A DNA stretch of 18,823 bases, from contig JAIVFH010000464.1 in NCBI GenBank assembly GCA_025765595.1, positions 1 to 18,823 of the forward strand, read 5' to 3'. Of the stretch, positions 9,168 to 17,500 are shown in pieces (position 1 is the stretch's first letter; every line of letters begins with the position of its first letter). A model generated the notes under the pieces. The model was not told the DNA's origin, did no database searches, and saw only the letters and a program-made list of their open reading frames with translations. The translations under genes and the position numbers were made by a program. Origin of the DNA: Obelidium mucronatum (taxonomy: Eukaryota > Chytridiomycota > Chytridiomycetes > Chytridiales > Chytriomycetaceae).

Positions 9168-10289
9168 TCAAACAACTGCCGTCAGAGAACCTCCACGAAC
9201 CTCCTTCTTCCTCCTCTCCGAAGCCCGCTTATTTTGAAACCAGAATTGTACATGCCTTAAACTCATTCCTACTCTTTCACCGACGCTTTTCAAAATCTTT
9301 GAGTTTGGCATTTCGTTCTGCGCAAACACTTGCAACAGGAAATTTCGTTGAGTTGGAGAAAGTTGGGTTCTTTTTCGCACTTTAACGTTGCTTTGAGTTG
9401 TTTTCGAGTTGCTTGTCTGATCTTTGGTACCGGTGGTTGCGGTAGTAGAAGCAGTAGGATACGGATTGAATGCGTGTTCACGAAAATGAAAATCGAGAAA
9501 CGATAAAGAATTGCCGCTTAATAGCATATTGTCTACACCGTGTCCTGCCAAGGAGGAAGAGGGAGAGACGGTACTTGTTTGTGTTTGAATACGCAATGGC
9601 AATACGGTTGAATTCGAATTGGCACTTTTTCGGTTTTGGATTCGGGTTGGTGGTGAAAACCGCTGAAGAATGGCATCCAAGTCGATTGGATCATAATCCA
9701 CTTTAATTTGCGCCTCGGACGGGTCACGAAACTCATTCATCTTGATACCAAGACCGTTGCTGTTAGTATGGCTACTGCTGCTCGGCATAGAGAATGATGG
9801 AGCCCATTCGTTCAAGCTCCCGTCTGCAGTCCCACTTGGTAAAAACTCTACTTGAGGAGACTCCAAATGCTCCATTACTGGAGTGTTGTTGTTGCTTGAA
9901 TCCACCAGGAGGGAAAAGTCAAAGATTGGACTGGAGGGACAAGGATGCAGCGATAGAGGTTGTTGTTGTTGCAGCTGTTGTGGTCCCAATGGCGGTGAAA
10001 AGTTTAATGGCTGCAAAAGGGGATGATGCTGGAGGAAACTACCCCTCGCTCTCACAGCAGATATAACATGGTTTGGTGTGAGTGTCACTGGTGACACTGG
10101 CGAAGAAGGTACCACAGGTACGCCTCCTAGAGAGTAACCCGAAGGTACCAATTGGTGCCACAAAACATCACCGAAAGTAAGCATCGTTTGTCCATCAAGC
10201 GCCATGTCTTGGAGTCTCATAGCAGAAGCGATAGAAGTTCTAGAGCAGTCAAGACTGGCATCTGAAATGTCTTGAAAGCTATGGCTCAT
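9168..10289 (-). CDS. HBX2: homeodomain transcription factor with GYSLGG motif
   Basis: A single exon of 373 residues starts at the ATG at 10289. The C-terminal homeodomain occupies residues 303-362 (RKRTQLSPTQRNFLL ... HVQFWFQNKRASERR). It has R5, L16, F20, W48, F49, Q50, N51 and R53, giving a canonical non-TALE fold. The N-terminal signature VPSGYSLGGVPVVPSSP lies at 48-64, HHPLLQPL at 88-95 and NTPVMEHLESP at 135-145. Between these are Gln-rich and Ser-rich low-complexity stretches typical of activation regions. Q50 predicts TAAT-core binding, by family knowledge. It is the second gene of the array, 429 bp from HBX3. It is the longest of the five and has no visible intron. Confidence 0.9.
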   Translation of the reverse strand: MSHSFQDISDASLDCSRTSIASAMRLQDMALDGQTMLTFGDVLWHQLVPSGYSLGGVPVVPSSPVSPVTLTPNHVISAVRARGSFLQHHPLLQPLNFSPPLGPQQLQQQQPLSLHPCPSSPIFDFSLLVDSSNNNTPVMEHLESPQVEFLPSGTADGSLNEWAPSFSMPSSSSHTNSNGLGIKMNEFRDPSEAQIKVDYDPIDLDAILQRFSPPTRIQNRKSANSNSTVLPLRIQTQTSTVSPSSSLAGHGVDNMLLSGNSLSFLDFHFREHAFNPYPTASTTATTGTKDQTSNSKTTQSNVKVRKRTQLSPTQRNFLLQVFAQNEMPNSKILKSVGERVGMSLRHVQFWFQNKRASERRKKEVRGGSLTAVV

Positions 10290-10718
10290 GGATGTGTGTT
10301 TTTTTTTTTTTTTTTGGACAACCAGTTTTGTGCCCCCATGGGACCTCTATTTAAAAATATTTATGGGATTTCTCATTTGGAGTTAACGTCGTATATCGAT
10401 TTTCATTGTTTTGGCTCAGTGCAATATTATTTTCCTTTCTGTTTTTGCGCGATTTCACGTGCGGACTTTACAAGCTGGAAAATGAGACTTGAAGAAATTT
10501 CTGCTTATATTTATATTGCACGTGGCGGGCTTTGGGATGGTTTCAGAACCAGACCGCAGAAAGGGACGGCGAGTTGGGGGTGAAACAACAGCAAATTCTT
10601 TAACATGTATGAATTCGCCTTTTTTTTATTACGCTAATACGATTAAAATTGTTGACGAAAAAAAAAATGAAAAGAGAATACGCGCAAGATGGAGGAAGTT
10701 TTTGCAGCGATTCCAAAA
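10290..10718. other. Intergenic region HBX3-HBX2
   Basis: This holds the 3' end of HBX3 and the promoter of HBX2. A long T run (10301-10315) lies just before the HBX2 start codon, and an AT-rich patch at 10348-10362 could serve as a TATA-like element. No coding signal, RNA gene or relic homeobox is visible. Confidence 0.5.
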
Positions 10719-11522
10719 TCAATCGCTTCGACTCGTACGTCTTTTAACAGCCGCTCTACGGTTCTGAAAAAAAAACTGAACATGCTTCAACCCCATTCCA
10801 ACGCGTTCAGCAGCTTGCTTCAATGTGGGAGTGTCTGGGTGCTGGTTCTCCTCAAAGATTTTCATGAGGAACTGGTGATTCTCCTTGGACAGGCGTTTTC
10901 GTTTTTTAGGAGCACCTTGCTGTGTGTTTGATGAATGATTGGATGCTTTTGTGCATGCTGTTGCTGATGCTGTTGATACTGCTGTTGATGGGTATGTTTT
11001 GCGTTCGAAGGGGGATGCGTTGGGATGGTACGGCGCTGCTGGTGGTGGAGTGATCGACTGGAGAGGTGGAAGCTGAATAAACGGAGGAAAATCGTCGTCA
11101 TCGCTGTATGTATGCAATAGGGGAGAACCAATATGACCAAGGACTGGCGTGTTTGTCGTGCTCTCATTCATAATACTTGGACTTTGGGACGGCGCGAAAG
11201 AAGCGCGACGCCATGAAAACTGATCAAATTGGTGCATGTTTACGTCGTAACTGGGAAGCTTGTAAGGGTTTGTGGTTTTGTGAATGACTGGTACTGCAGT
11301 GAAGGGGGAAGAAGGGACAATGTTGAAGCCGCCAAGAGAGTAGCCGGGTGGAATCATTTCCACTACGTTGCTTTCCAAGAATTGACATGAGTATTCTTTC
11401 GTTTCAGCTTGTGACCGCTGATTCTCTGTTGATGGGACATACGGCGGTCCTCCAAAGCTGTATCCAGCCGCAGTTGTTTCTGGACTACTGGATGTATCGT
11501 AGTATCCTGCAATAGATATCAT
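10719..11522 (-). CDS. HBX3: homeodomain protein with W48F and duplicated GY-x-LGG motif
   Basis: A single exon of 267 residues starts at the ATG at 11522. The homeodomain is residues 204-263 (KKRKRLSKENHQFLM ... LKHVQFFFQNRRAAVKRR). Position 48, almost always Trp in homeodomains, is Phe here (codon TTT in a run of nine T), while F49, Q50, N51 and R53 remain. The N-terminal signature occurs twice: AAGYSFGGPPYVPST at 18-32 and IPPGYSLGGFNIVPSSP at 57-73. NTPVLGHIGSPLL lies at 124-136; the exact HPLLQP motif is missing. An acidic patch (DDDD, 141-144) and a Pro-rich stretch follow. It is likely nuclear and DNA-binding. Whether W48F weakens the fold is open, because the substitution is conservative in size and aromaticity. 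Confidence 0.88.
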   Translation of the reverse strand: MISIAGYYDTSSSPETTAAGYSFGGPPYVPSTENQRSQAETKEYSCQFLESNVVEMIPPGYSLGGFNIVPSSPFTAVPVIHKTTNPYKLPSYDVNMHQFDQFSWRRASFAPSQSPSIMNESTTNTPVLGHIGSPLLHTYSDDDDFPPFIQLPPLQSITPPPAAPYHPNASPFERKTYPSTAVSTASATACTKASNHSSNTQQGAPKKRKRLSKENHQFLMKIFEENQHPDTPTLKQAAERVGMGLKHVQFFFQNRRAAVKRRTSRSD

Positions 11523-12002
11523 TTCTCGCGAAATTCGGTGTGCGGATGGGAAACGTCTTTGTCGAAATTTGTGTGTATACGAGGAAGAGGGGGATTCTAT
11601 TGGTCTTTTTATGATGAATGAATTCTACACACGCAATTTCCCGTGAATTTTAGATACAACCAATTGTCAACATTCCCCTTCTTCAATTTGGGGAATTAAT
11701 TTTCTCCTCAAAGAAGCCAGGGCCCCACGTTGCACGGGCACGCCGAACTTTTTTTTTACGAGGACTGACAGTTTAGGGCCAGCACAAGATCAATAAAATC
11801 TGGTAAACAATTGCACGCTTTGTGATTAAAAAAATATTCAAAATCTTATTATCAAGAAACCACCCAACATTATTACAAATACAACAATTATAGAAAACAA
11901 CCGACTGCGCTACAATTTCCGAAAAAAAGACAAAGAAAAAACAGGGGTGTCCCAATACTGGAGACAGGGGGAGGATAAATGTGTAAAAAAAATAAACTGG
12001 TA
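11523..12002. other. Intergenic region HBX4-HBX3
   Basis: This AT-rich spacer contains the HBX3 promoter and the HBX4 3' end. CAATTG occurs near 11662. I see no open frame with recognisable residues and no homeodomain remnant. Confidence 0.5.
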
Positions 12003-12710
12003 TTATGACAGCTCGTCTGACGTCGATGGAACGTTCACCATCCGACGTCTAACAGCAGCACGACGGTTCTGAAACCAGAATTGAACCTGGCGATAACTCA
12101 GACCCAGATGCGTGGCAGCTTTCTGAAGAGTTTTCGACTTTGGCATATTATCTTGTTGAAATATTTCCATCAAATGTTCGCGTTGTTCGTTTGTGAGTTG
12201 AATACGTTTCTTGGATTCGATATTGTTAGTTTGCGTTCGGGTCTGTACGTGTGGTGGTGTTGTTTGAATTGTGCTTGTGGTGGTAGATGGGAGATATGAT
12301 TGCGTTGGCAGAAAGAGGGTAGGAGCAGTGGTTCCAGTATACCACGAAAGCGGCTGGAGTGATGATGATTGCAACAATGGATGTATACCTTTGAGGCTCT
12401 GCTGTTGCTGCTGGTGGAGATGGTGCGTGGCCAGCAAAAATTCGTTCGAGGGAGATAGAAGATTGCTGATCTCAGGTGTGGCAGTAGCAGATAGCTGCAC
12501 CGGGTCAAAGAGTTCATATTCTAGCCGGGATTGATCAATTGCCGGTGATTGCCAAGCTTGGGTATTGTTCGCCAATTGCTCGTGATGGCTTGACGGGACC
12601 ACTGCTACTCCTCCCAGAGTGTATCCTGGCGGTATCGAGTATACCACGTCACTCTTCCAATAAGAGGTAGTTGGAGGTATCGGAGTTTCAAGAGGAGAGG
12701 GTGAGGCCAT
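12003..12710 (-). CDS. HBX4: homeodomain transcription factor with GYTLGG motif
   Basis: A single exon of 235 residues. The start is the ATG at 12710 (context CACAACTATGGCC); the frame stays open upstream to 12776 only through a non-ATG codon. The homeodomain is residues 165-224 (SKKRIQLTNEQREHLM ... RQVQFWFQNRRAAVRRR) with R5, W48, F49, Q50, N51 and R53. The signature IPPGYTLGGVAVVPSS lies at 26-41, ATPEISNLLSP at 77-87 and IHPLLQ at 109-114. A short glutamine run (100-104) and a Thr/Gln-rich linker precede the homeodomain. It is the shortest member of the array and lies 480 bp upstream of HBX3. Regulation may involve a pair of GATAAG sites upstream (12798-12812). Confidence 0.9.
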   Translation of the reverse strand: MASPSPLETPIPPTTSYWKSDVVYSIPPGYTLGGVAVVPSSHHEQLANNTQAWQSPAIDQSRLEYELFDPVQLSATATPEISNLLSPSNEFLLATHHLHQQQQQSLKGIHPLLQSSSLQPLSWYTGTTAPTLFLPTQSYLPSTTTSTIQTTPPHVQTRTQTNNIESKKRIQLTNEQREHLMEIFQQDNMPKSKTLQKAATHLGLSYRQVQFWFQNRRAAVRRRMVNVPSTSDELS

Positions 12711-13071
12711 AGTTGTGCCTTTTTTTCGCTGCCCACGGAATTCTTTGACCAATAAAAATCTAGTATCACACCACAATTGGCGTCATTGCACGGGGCTCTT
12801 ATCGCCTTATCACGCCGACATAATAGAAACATCTTTGATCTGTTTTCAAGTGAATCATTGTCATGCCTTGGCGATTTGTATTTCATTAACCTTAATTTTA
12901 TACGACAACAGCTTTAAAAAAAATGTCTTTATTCTATTTCCGAGTATTGAATGTGTACGATTGTAAGAATTTGAATATACGATGGTGTGATAGTCGATGA
13001 ATATCGAGATGCATAGTGGATGCATAGACTACGAAATGCATTTTAAAAACTGAAGAGCGAATAGAAAGATT
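12711..13071. other. Intergenic region HBX5-HBX4
   Basis: This is the promoter of HBX4 and the 3' end of HBX5. It includes a CCAAT pentamer at 12749-12753 (plus strand) and the paired GATAAG sites. Nothing coding is recognised. Confidence 0.5.
12798..12812 (-). promoter_or_regulatory. Tandem GATAAG sites upstream of HBX4
   Basis: Two copies of CTTATC on the plus strand (GATAAG on the minus strand) begin 9 bp apart, about 90 bp upstream of the HBX4 start codon. GATA-family zinc fingers bind WGATAR/GATAAG in fungi. Paired sites at promoter distance are suggestive, but chance occurrence is not excluded. Confidence 0.3.
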
Positions 13072-13893
13072 TCAGTTGGAGTTCTGATGACGGCGTCGCT
13101 CAGCTGCGCGGCGGTTCTGGAACCAGTATTGGACTAATCTCAACTCCATCCCAACTTTTTCAGAAACTTTCTGAAGAGTCTTTGTGCTTGGCATGTTGTT
13201 TTCTTCAAAAACGGACATCATAAAGGCGCGCTGCTCTTTGCTCAGTTGTGTACGTTTCTTGGATGGTGATGTCTTGTTGCTACTGGTTGTAGATGGGGAA
13301 GAATCAGAGGAAGACGAGCGCGATACTCTCTTGGGAACAGTGACATCAACTGTGGCTACAGAAGTCTCCAACGAGAACAACTGCTCATAACTAGGAATGG
13401 ATTGGATGAATGAAGCAGTGCTTGCAACAGGCAATACTGGAGAAGATTCAAGAATTGGAGAAGTGGGAAAGTCGAAATCGAATCCATGCATAAAAGACGA
13501 CGTATTAAAGATATCCGATGTGTCTACGAATTGGTTGAATTGGGTTTCGATTGGTTGTAACAATGGGTGTACGATCGTTGCTGGTTCGAGAGCTGACAAC
13601 TGTGGCGAATTGCCAAAGTATTGAAGGATTGGCGTACTGGTTAGATCATTGTCCAAGAAATCCATTTCCAAGTCGCTGGAAGGAGACTCAATGCTAGAGA
13701 TTGGAGAGCTGAAAGCCTTATGAGAAGGTAGGAGATATGACTTTGCGTCTGCTGGAGAAGATGGAAGAATGTCGGCTCCTCCAAGATAGTAACCGAATGG
13801 GATAACTGATACCAAGTCCAAGAAAGGCAGGGACTCGGGCTTATCAGTGTTGCTGCCAAGTGCAGGTTGAGTCAAGGTAGCAAGAACAGACAT
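13072..13893 (-). CDS. HBX5: homeodomain transcription factor with GYYLGG motif
   Basis: A single exon of 273 residues starts at the ATG at 13893. The homeodomain is residues 210-269 (SKKRTQLSKEQRAFMM ... LRLVQYWFQNRRAAERRR) with R5, F20, W48, F49, Q50, N51 and R53. The N-terminal signature VIPFGYYLGGADILPSSP lies at 30-47, TSTPILQYFGNSP at 85-97 and VHPLLQP at 108-114. The middle is acidic and Ser/Pro-rich, including several (S/T)SP sites, and a serine run precedes the homeodomain. It carries every shared motif and so best represents the inferred ancestral layout. It is first in transcriptional order, and its promoter faces that of the hybrid kinase. Confidence 0.9.
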   Translation of the reverse strand: MSVLATLTQPALGSNTDKPESLPFLDLVSVIPFGYYLGGADILPSSPADAKSYLLPSHKAFSSPISSIESPSSDLEMDFLDNDLTSTPILQYFGNSPQLSALEPATIVHPLLQPIETQFNQFVDTSDIFNTSSFMHGFDFDFPTSPILESSPVLPVASTASFIQSIPSYEQLFSLETSVATVDVTVPKRVSRSSSSDSSPSTTSSNKTSPSKKRTQLSKEQRAFMMSVFEENNMPSTKTLQKVSEKVGMELRLVQYWFQNRRAAERRRHQNSN

Positions 13894-13960
13894 ATTTGAA
13901 GTTGGGTCTTAAGACTCTCAATGCAAAATTCGTTTGACAGGAATGGACTTGTCTTTGCTG

Positions 13961-13967
13961 TTTATAT
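13961..13967 (-). promoter_or_regulatory. TATA-like box of HBX5
   Basis: The minus strand reads ATATAAA about 68 bp upstream of the HBX5 ATG at 13893, a plausible TATA position. Function is inferred from sequence and distance only. Confidence 0.4.
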
Positions 13968-14542
13968 CTATTTTTTCAAAGCTGATTGCGGGGTTGGATG
14001 TGCCTCATTACGCAATCAAAATTCGTTGTTTAGCTGGCCTTTGCAAATGAGATAATAGGGTCAGAAATGAAAGACAACTTCCGCAAATCGTATCTCTTTT
14101 TGGCCCATAATTACGCCATTCATTTTGGTCCGTGATACAAGCAATCGAAATGAGCACACTCAAAATCAGTCACGTGTCCAAACAAACAAAAACGTGCAAA
14201 CTCATATTTTCCCATTTCCGACAATTCGCGTTCGAAATGAGAGTGTTATCAGTTGTTTACAACAGTCTTACAACCAGTCAGAAAAAGACTCAAAGTGGTT
14301 ACAGTCAGGCTTTAAGTGGAAAGCCAAAATTGGCAATATTAATAAGTGCTACAAATAATAATAAACAGTTGATCTGGGAAGATTCTTGAGACACAATCAA
14401 AAGAAAAAGAAATTGCGGGGTTTTTGATTCACTTTCCGAAACTTATGAGCTTTTTGATTCATCCTCTTATTAAATGACGAAGCTCCAGCTTTAAGTTCCT
14501 TCGTTTCCTCTTGCGTTGCAGTGCGCTAGTAATAAAAAGGAT

Positions 14543-14570
14543 GTGGATTTGCTGTGATTTGCTGTGATTT
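14543..14570 (+). repeat. Short tandem repeat in the kinase leader
   Basis: Two exact copies of gctgtgattt (14551-14570) are preceded by an imperfect one (tgtggattt). They end 18 bp before the kinase start codon. The repeat is probably a 5' leader microsatellite; no function is apparent. Confidence 0.6.
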
Positions 14571-14588
14571 ACATCATCTTTCGCAACC

Positions 14589-17500
14589 ATGGACCGCACC
14601 CCGTTTGCGTTTTCCGGGGCCGAGTCAATGGAGTCTGTACGATCCCGGGCAACGAGAAAGAGCCCGAACAAATCAAAGCAAGGAGAAGAAGCGGCTGCGA
14701 ATCCTTTCTTTGATATATTACGACTATTGATCCTTTTGAGTGTTTCTTTTGGTTTGGCGTCTCTGTCTTCAGTTATCAGCAAGCAGGATATTCCATTTAT
14801 CTGGCCAGCTAATGGTGTCCATGTCGCGGCGCTGTTGGTTACAACTTCAAAGATTCGCTTGCTTGTACCTGTCGCTTTCATTGGAACTGTCTTTGCAGCA
14901 TTAGTCACTGCTGGGAATTTCCCTCTTCTCCTTGCTGCAGAGGTTTATGATTTTTTAATGATATTAGCTATCTTTTTTATATCTTGTCGATGCAACAGAT
15001 GGCTGGAATCCATGGTTTAGAATCAATCATGATGGCCTTGGTGCTATTTGCGGCCACAATGCTGAAACAAAACCTGAGCGAATCAAAATCTCTCTTTACG
15101 TTTGTCTTTTCATCGGCTATTGTGCTACTCGTGTTCTCTATTTGCCGCTCCCTGATTTTTGTGTTGCCTGGAAACTTGGACTCACCATCTGACATAACAC
15201 TCGCCCAGCGGATTCTATTGGATTGGTCTGCAGGATTTCCGGGCCTTTTGATCATTATTCCAATGTTTTCGTACCTCAGGATATCGGAGATTGACAAATT
15301 GAAGGATCTATTCTACAACAAAAACACAATCATTTGCGTTGTAGGGCCCTTGGGGACCAGCTTTCTTGCCGCGCTCCTTCCATGGATACTTCAAGTATAT
15401 ATTGGTCACGGATCCTGGTTCTTGTCTCTTTATTGTCATTATGCCCTTGTTTTTTCTGCTGGCTATTTTGGAGGAACGTTTGGCCTATGCCTCACCTCTC
15501 TTTCTGGACTATTGTCCAACCTTGGTTACAGTTTCGTATGGAGAAAAGAATCAACTTCATCGCTTAGCATAACTTTGGGGGAAGGTCATTTACCCGTTCT
15601 TCACATCCACGCACTTTTGCAAATCACTGCTTTGGTTTTCGTTTTTCTAGTCCTCAAGAAGGACACAAAGTATGCCAAGGCTTTGAAGAAATTCGATTCC
15701 AAAATCAAGAATCTCTCTGGCGACTTGGATATGGCACGTCGAGAAAACGAAATACAAAGACAAGAATTGGCTGTTAAGACAGCTTATATTCCGTTTCTGT
15801 GTAAACAGTTCCATGGACCTGCGATTAGCGTTATGACGCTTTGGGAAAACGCTAGAGAAGATTCTCGGTTCGCGGAATCGCTGCAACTGGCTGAATCGAT
15901 GATGGAGCCGATGGGTGTCATTCTTTCATTGATTGACGATGTATTGAGTTATTCACAGTTGGAAGAGGGGATCCTGAAACTCATGCCTGTTCCGACTGAT
16001 CTCCAAAAAGTGATATTCAGTACAATGGAAATCGTCGGTGGTCTGTTCAGTCAGAGCAATATTGTGCTTGAGCATGAACTTAGTAATATTCCTGAGATTG
16101 TAGTGATTGATCCTATAAGATTCGAGCAAACGCTTCTAAATATTCTTACTACTGCCTGTCAGGTATATTATTGTACGAAATTTCAATAATAATTTTTTTC
16201 CCCAAGTACACCAACCCAGGTGGCAAAATCACCCTAAAGTCACAGGAACTTCTGACAACATAATGCAAGTGAGCGATCCACCCTTCAACATCGACGTGAT
16301 GGTAACTTTCGGGGAAACCGGGACGTTTGTTCCTGTGGAAACAATATTCAATCCATTCAACATGAAACCGATTCGAGGAATCACAACAACATCATCATCG
16401 CCAGATGTAAACTCTTTCGTTATTGAAAGCGGTCTCGGGATGGCAACAGCCAAAAAGATTGTCGAGTTGATGGGCGGTGGATCCACAATCCAAGCAACCC
16501 GAGCCAGCCCACATCTTGGGGGATCCACGAAAATCAGTTTCAGGATTCAAGTTCTATTGAAGCAGCCTGCTTCGAGTCCTACGGAGAACCAAGGCGACGA
16601 CGCAAGTGGAAAAGGAACGTTTAAGCATGTCATTACGACACTTAGTCGTCGCATCTCACGGGCTACAAATAACAGCAGTGCTAAAGATGGTAATGAGTCT
16701 CAAGCTAGTTCGGCGAAAACAACAGACTTCTTCAAAAGTGTCGCGAGTCTGACTTTACGTGGTGGAGGTACCAGTGGTCGCAGCACCAATAATTCGCCTC
16801 CTGGGCTAAATGATAGACCGTTAAATCATTCCTTCTCTATTGATGGTGGAAAGAGAGGATTTTCCGTTTCGCAGTCATCTCCATTATCACCCGCCCCGGA
16901 TTTTGGATCTCAATTTGATTTAAAATTTCCAACCATGGCTTCAACAAGTACCAAAGTTGGAACTGCTTCTGCTGCTACTGGATGTTCTGGAAATGTTTTG
17001 ATTGTGGACGATTCTTCCGTATTCCGGCAGGTTTTGAAGAAAATGTTGATGAGCTATGATTCTTTGATAAAAGTGCATGAAGCTGCAAATGGTGCCGAGG
17101 CTATTATGGTTGGACAGAGAAATTCCCTTGATTTGATATTTTTAGACTTGGAAATGCCGAAAATGAACGGAGAGGTATTCCGCCCACTCTTTGAGGCTAT
17201 GCTTTGTTATTCGAAATTAAAACCGAAAATATCTCACTATAGGAAGCACTTTCCAAGCTACGACAGTCAGACCCGCATTGCCCAATCATAATTCTCACAA
17301 GTCACAGCATCTCCTCTGAATTTGTAGAAAAACTAAAGAGACAAGGAATGTCTCAATACATTCAAAAACCAGTATCCAAAGAAACTACCCAATCCATCAT
17401 GAAACATCATTACATCCCGCGCCGGAAATCAATTCACATGGGTATCGCAGATTCTTCAGAAGTGGGCGGTGCAAGAGAATCGACACCAGGTTCATCACCA

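Larger units (their letters stand above)
13894..14588. promoter_or_regulatory. Divergent intergenic region between HBX5 and the hybrid kinase
   Basis: This 695-bp spacer lies between oppositely oriented start codons (13893 minus, 14589 plus). It contains the HBX5 TATA-like box and, at 14543-14570, about 2.8 copies of a 10-bp unit (gctgtgattt) just before the kinase ATG. Short open frames around 14125-14389 have no recognisable content and are not called as genes. Shared regulation is possible but inferred only from geometry. Confidence 0.5.

Noticed and set aside
12711..12776. Longer HBX4 start with 22 extra residues
   Set aside because: The upstream frame opens on a TTG codon, not ATG. The ATG at 12710 has a good context and starts a sequence like its paralogues.
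7932..13893. Mating-type (HD1/HD2) locus
   Set aside because: Mating-type HD genes come as a divergent pair with a TALE-type member. Here all five are same-strand, and the count from R5 to W48 shows no TALE insertion.
7932..13893. Homology to animal Hox clusters
   Set aside because: There are no hexapeptide or Antp-class diagnostic residues beyond the generic WFQN core. The arrangement is better explained by independent local duplication.
14125..14389. Small open frames between HBX5 and the kinase
   Set aside because: Two overlapping frames are both without similarity or composition of a coding gene. They lie in a divergent promoter region.
16217..16262. Acceptor CCCAG at 16219 for the third kinase exon
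   Set aside because: It would start the exon with GTG GCA AAA TCA CCC TAA, a stop after five codons. It would also lose the YTNPGGKITL motif that fits the HATPase fold.
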